Below, piece after piece: positions 6,424-6,899 of a DNA stretch of 6,899 nt. A program made the translations under genes and the position numbers. The notes under the pieces were generated by a model that saw only the letters and a list, made by a program, of their open reading frames with translations, ran no database searches and was not told the origin of the DNA. This DNA comes from Aquificaceae bacterium. GTDB taxonomy: Bacteria > Aquificota > Aquificia > Aquificales > Aquificaceae. Numbering within the stretch: position 1 is the stretch's first letter; each line of letters begins with the position of its first letter. Where the stretch lies: positions 1-6,899 of the forward strand of contig JANWYC010000051.1 of NCBI GenBank assembly GCA_025057245.1, given 5' to 3'.

Positions 6424-6438
6424 CATATAGTCTATATG
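6424..6438. repeat. Perfect 7-bp palindrome (candidate operator)
   Basis: CATATAG, one T, then CTATATG form a perfect inverted repeat. It ends five bases upstream of the putative -35 hexamer of the glycosyltransferase promoter. The size and position suit binding by a dimeric helix-turn-helix regulator. AT-rich palindromes of this length also arise by chance, and I see no second copy in the window. Confidence 0.4.
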
Positions 6439-6443
6439 ACCGC

Positions 6444-6473
6444 TCGGCAAACAAACCTTCCTCGTTTTATAAT
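6444..6473 (+). promoter_or_regulatory. Putative promoter of the glycosyltransferase gene
   Basis: TCGGCA (6444-6449; 4 of 6 to TTGACA) and a consensus TATAAT (6468-6473) are separated by 18 bases. Transcription would start near 6480, about 7-8 bases before the ATG, leaving almost no leader. The TATAATATAA core is identical to the one upstream of acn. Confidence 0.45.
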
Positions 6474-6487
6474 ATAAGCCTTTGGCA

Positions 6488-6899
6488 ATGCGAGTTCTAT
6501 CCGTAGTAGATGGTATTGGGTGGGGTGGCACAAAGGAACAGGTTTATCTACTTGCGAGAGAACTGTCTAAACGAGGAATAGATATACATGTGGCTCTTTC
6601 TTACCAATACGACTTAATGGTAGAAAAGCTAAGCCCATACAACGTTAAGCTTCACTTTTTTGAAAATCACAACAAATACGCAAGATTTAATCCGCTCAAT
6701 TACTACAGGCTTTGGAAAATAATAAATCAATTTGATTTTGATGTCGTAATAGCCAACTCACCGCACACCTTAGACTTTGTAAGAGTGGTTTTTGCTTTTT
6801 TAAGAAAGCCCAAAAGACCAAAGCTAATAGTGGTAAAACGCACTTACAGAAAGTCAAATAGGCTTTCCATTGAGCTGAAATACAAATATGCGGATGTCA
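6488..6899 (+). CDS. Glycosyltransferase, GT4-like (GT-B fold), N-terminal part
   Basis: The gene runs off the window end; 137 codons are visible. The N-terminus has the first beta strand and glycine-rich loop of GT-B glycosyltransferases (MRVLSVVDGIGWGGTKEQ), then an amphipathic helix ending ELSKRG and a second strand IDIHVAL. This is the usual GGxExxxxxLAxxLxxRGHxV pattern of family 4 enzymes. A later strand reads FDFDVVIANSPHTLDF (82-97), the typical 'D(V/I)(V/I)xxH' region. Such enzymes transfer sugars from nucleotide-sugar donors onto lipopolysaccharide core, O-antigen or other acceptors at the cytoplasmic membrane. The donor-binding C-terminal domain is outside the window, so the substrate cannot be predicted. 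No Shine-Dalgarno precedes the ATG; an in-frame TTG lies two codons upstream, and an in-frame stop further upstream excludes a much longer form. It is divergent from uvrC. Confidence 0.8.
   Translation, partial: MRVLSVVDGIGWGGTKEQVYLLARELSKRGIDIHVALSYQYDLMVEKLSPYNVKLHFFENHNKYARFNPLNYYRLWKIINQFDFDVVIANSPHTLDFVRVVFAFLRKPKRPKLIVVKRTYRKSNRLSIELKYKYADV

Larger units (their letters stand above)
6024..6487. other. 464-bp intergenic region between divergent genes
   Basis: No gene longer than about 36 codons with a start was found on either strand. It is AT-rich and should hold the divergent promoters of uvrC and the glycosyltransferase gene. Visible pieces are a palindrome at 6424-6438 and small inverted repeats ATAAC/GTTAT (6278-6290) and CTCAC/GTGAG (6195-6214 area). 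There is also a 48-codon open stretch continuous with uvrC but lacking a start (6024-6167). No tRNA, riboswitch or rho-independent terminator is recognisable. It could be a decayed gene or an unrecognised RNA. Confidence 0.5.

Overview
The window looks like chromosomal DNA of a thermophilic, chemolithoautotrophic bacterium, most likely of the Aquificaceae (Hydrogenobacter/Thermocrinis-like). This is inferred from three tricarboxylic-acid-cycle enzymes of the types used in the reductive TCA cycle packed together, Lys/Glu-rich proteins, and frequent AGG/AGA (Arg) and ATA (Ile) codons. No species-level marker is present.

Layout, read along the minus strand from right to left: uvrC (excision-repair endonuclease, 6023 to 4338), then after 43 bases a tight block of acn (aconitase, 4294 to 2318), a 35-codon small ORF (2321 to 2214), mdh (malate dehydrogenase, 2192 to 1188), fumA (class I fumarase alpha subunit, 1207 to 362) and a 32-codon membrane-peptide ORF (365 to 267). 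The block is tightly coupled: ATGA overlaps join acn to the first small ORF and fumA to the second, mdh and fumA overlap by 20 bases, and each gene has a purine-rich Shine-Dalgarno sequence. MDH (oxaloacetate/malate), fumarase (malate/fumarate) and aconitase (isocitrate/citrate) catalyse reversible steps that an autotroph would run in the reductive direction. The fumarase beta subunit and the other cycle enzymes are not in the window.

The left end (1-266) has no intact gene. It holds a 10-bp perfect inverted repeat enclosing two tandem 28-bp repeats, next to a minus-strand reading frame with internal stops that may be the decayed 3' end of an IS200/IS605-type element. Here the metabolic operon ends.

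The right end (6024-6487) is a 464-bp region between uvrC and a divergent, plus-strand glycosyltransferase gene cut by the window edge (6488 onwards). Both flanking genes lack an obvious Shine-Dalgarno sequence and have a TATA-like -10 box just upstream of their ATG, suggesting leaderless or nearly leaderless mRNAs. A perfect 7-bp palindrome sits immediately upstream of the putative glycosyltransferase promoter.

Most of the window is ordinary core metabolism and repair. The less described parts are the two very small coupled ORFs in the operon, the repeat structure at the left edge and the non-coding region at the right. I saw no convincing new defence or mobile system.
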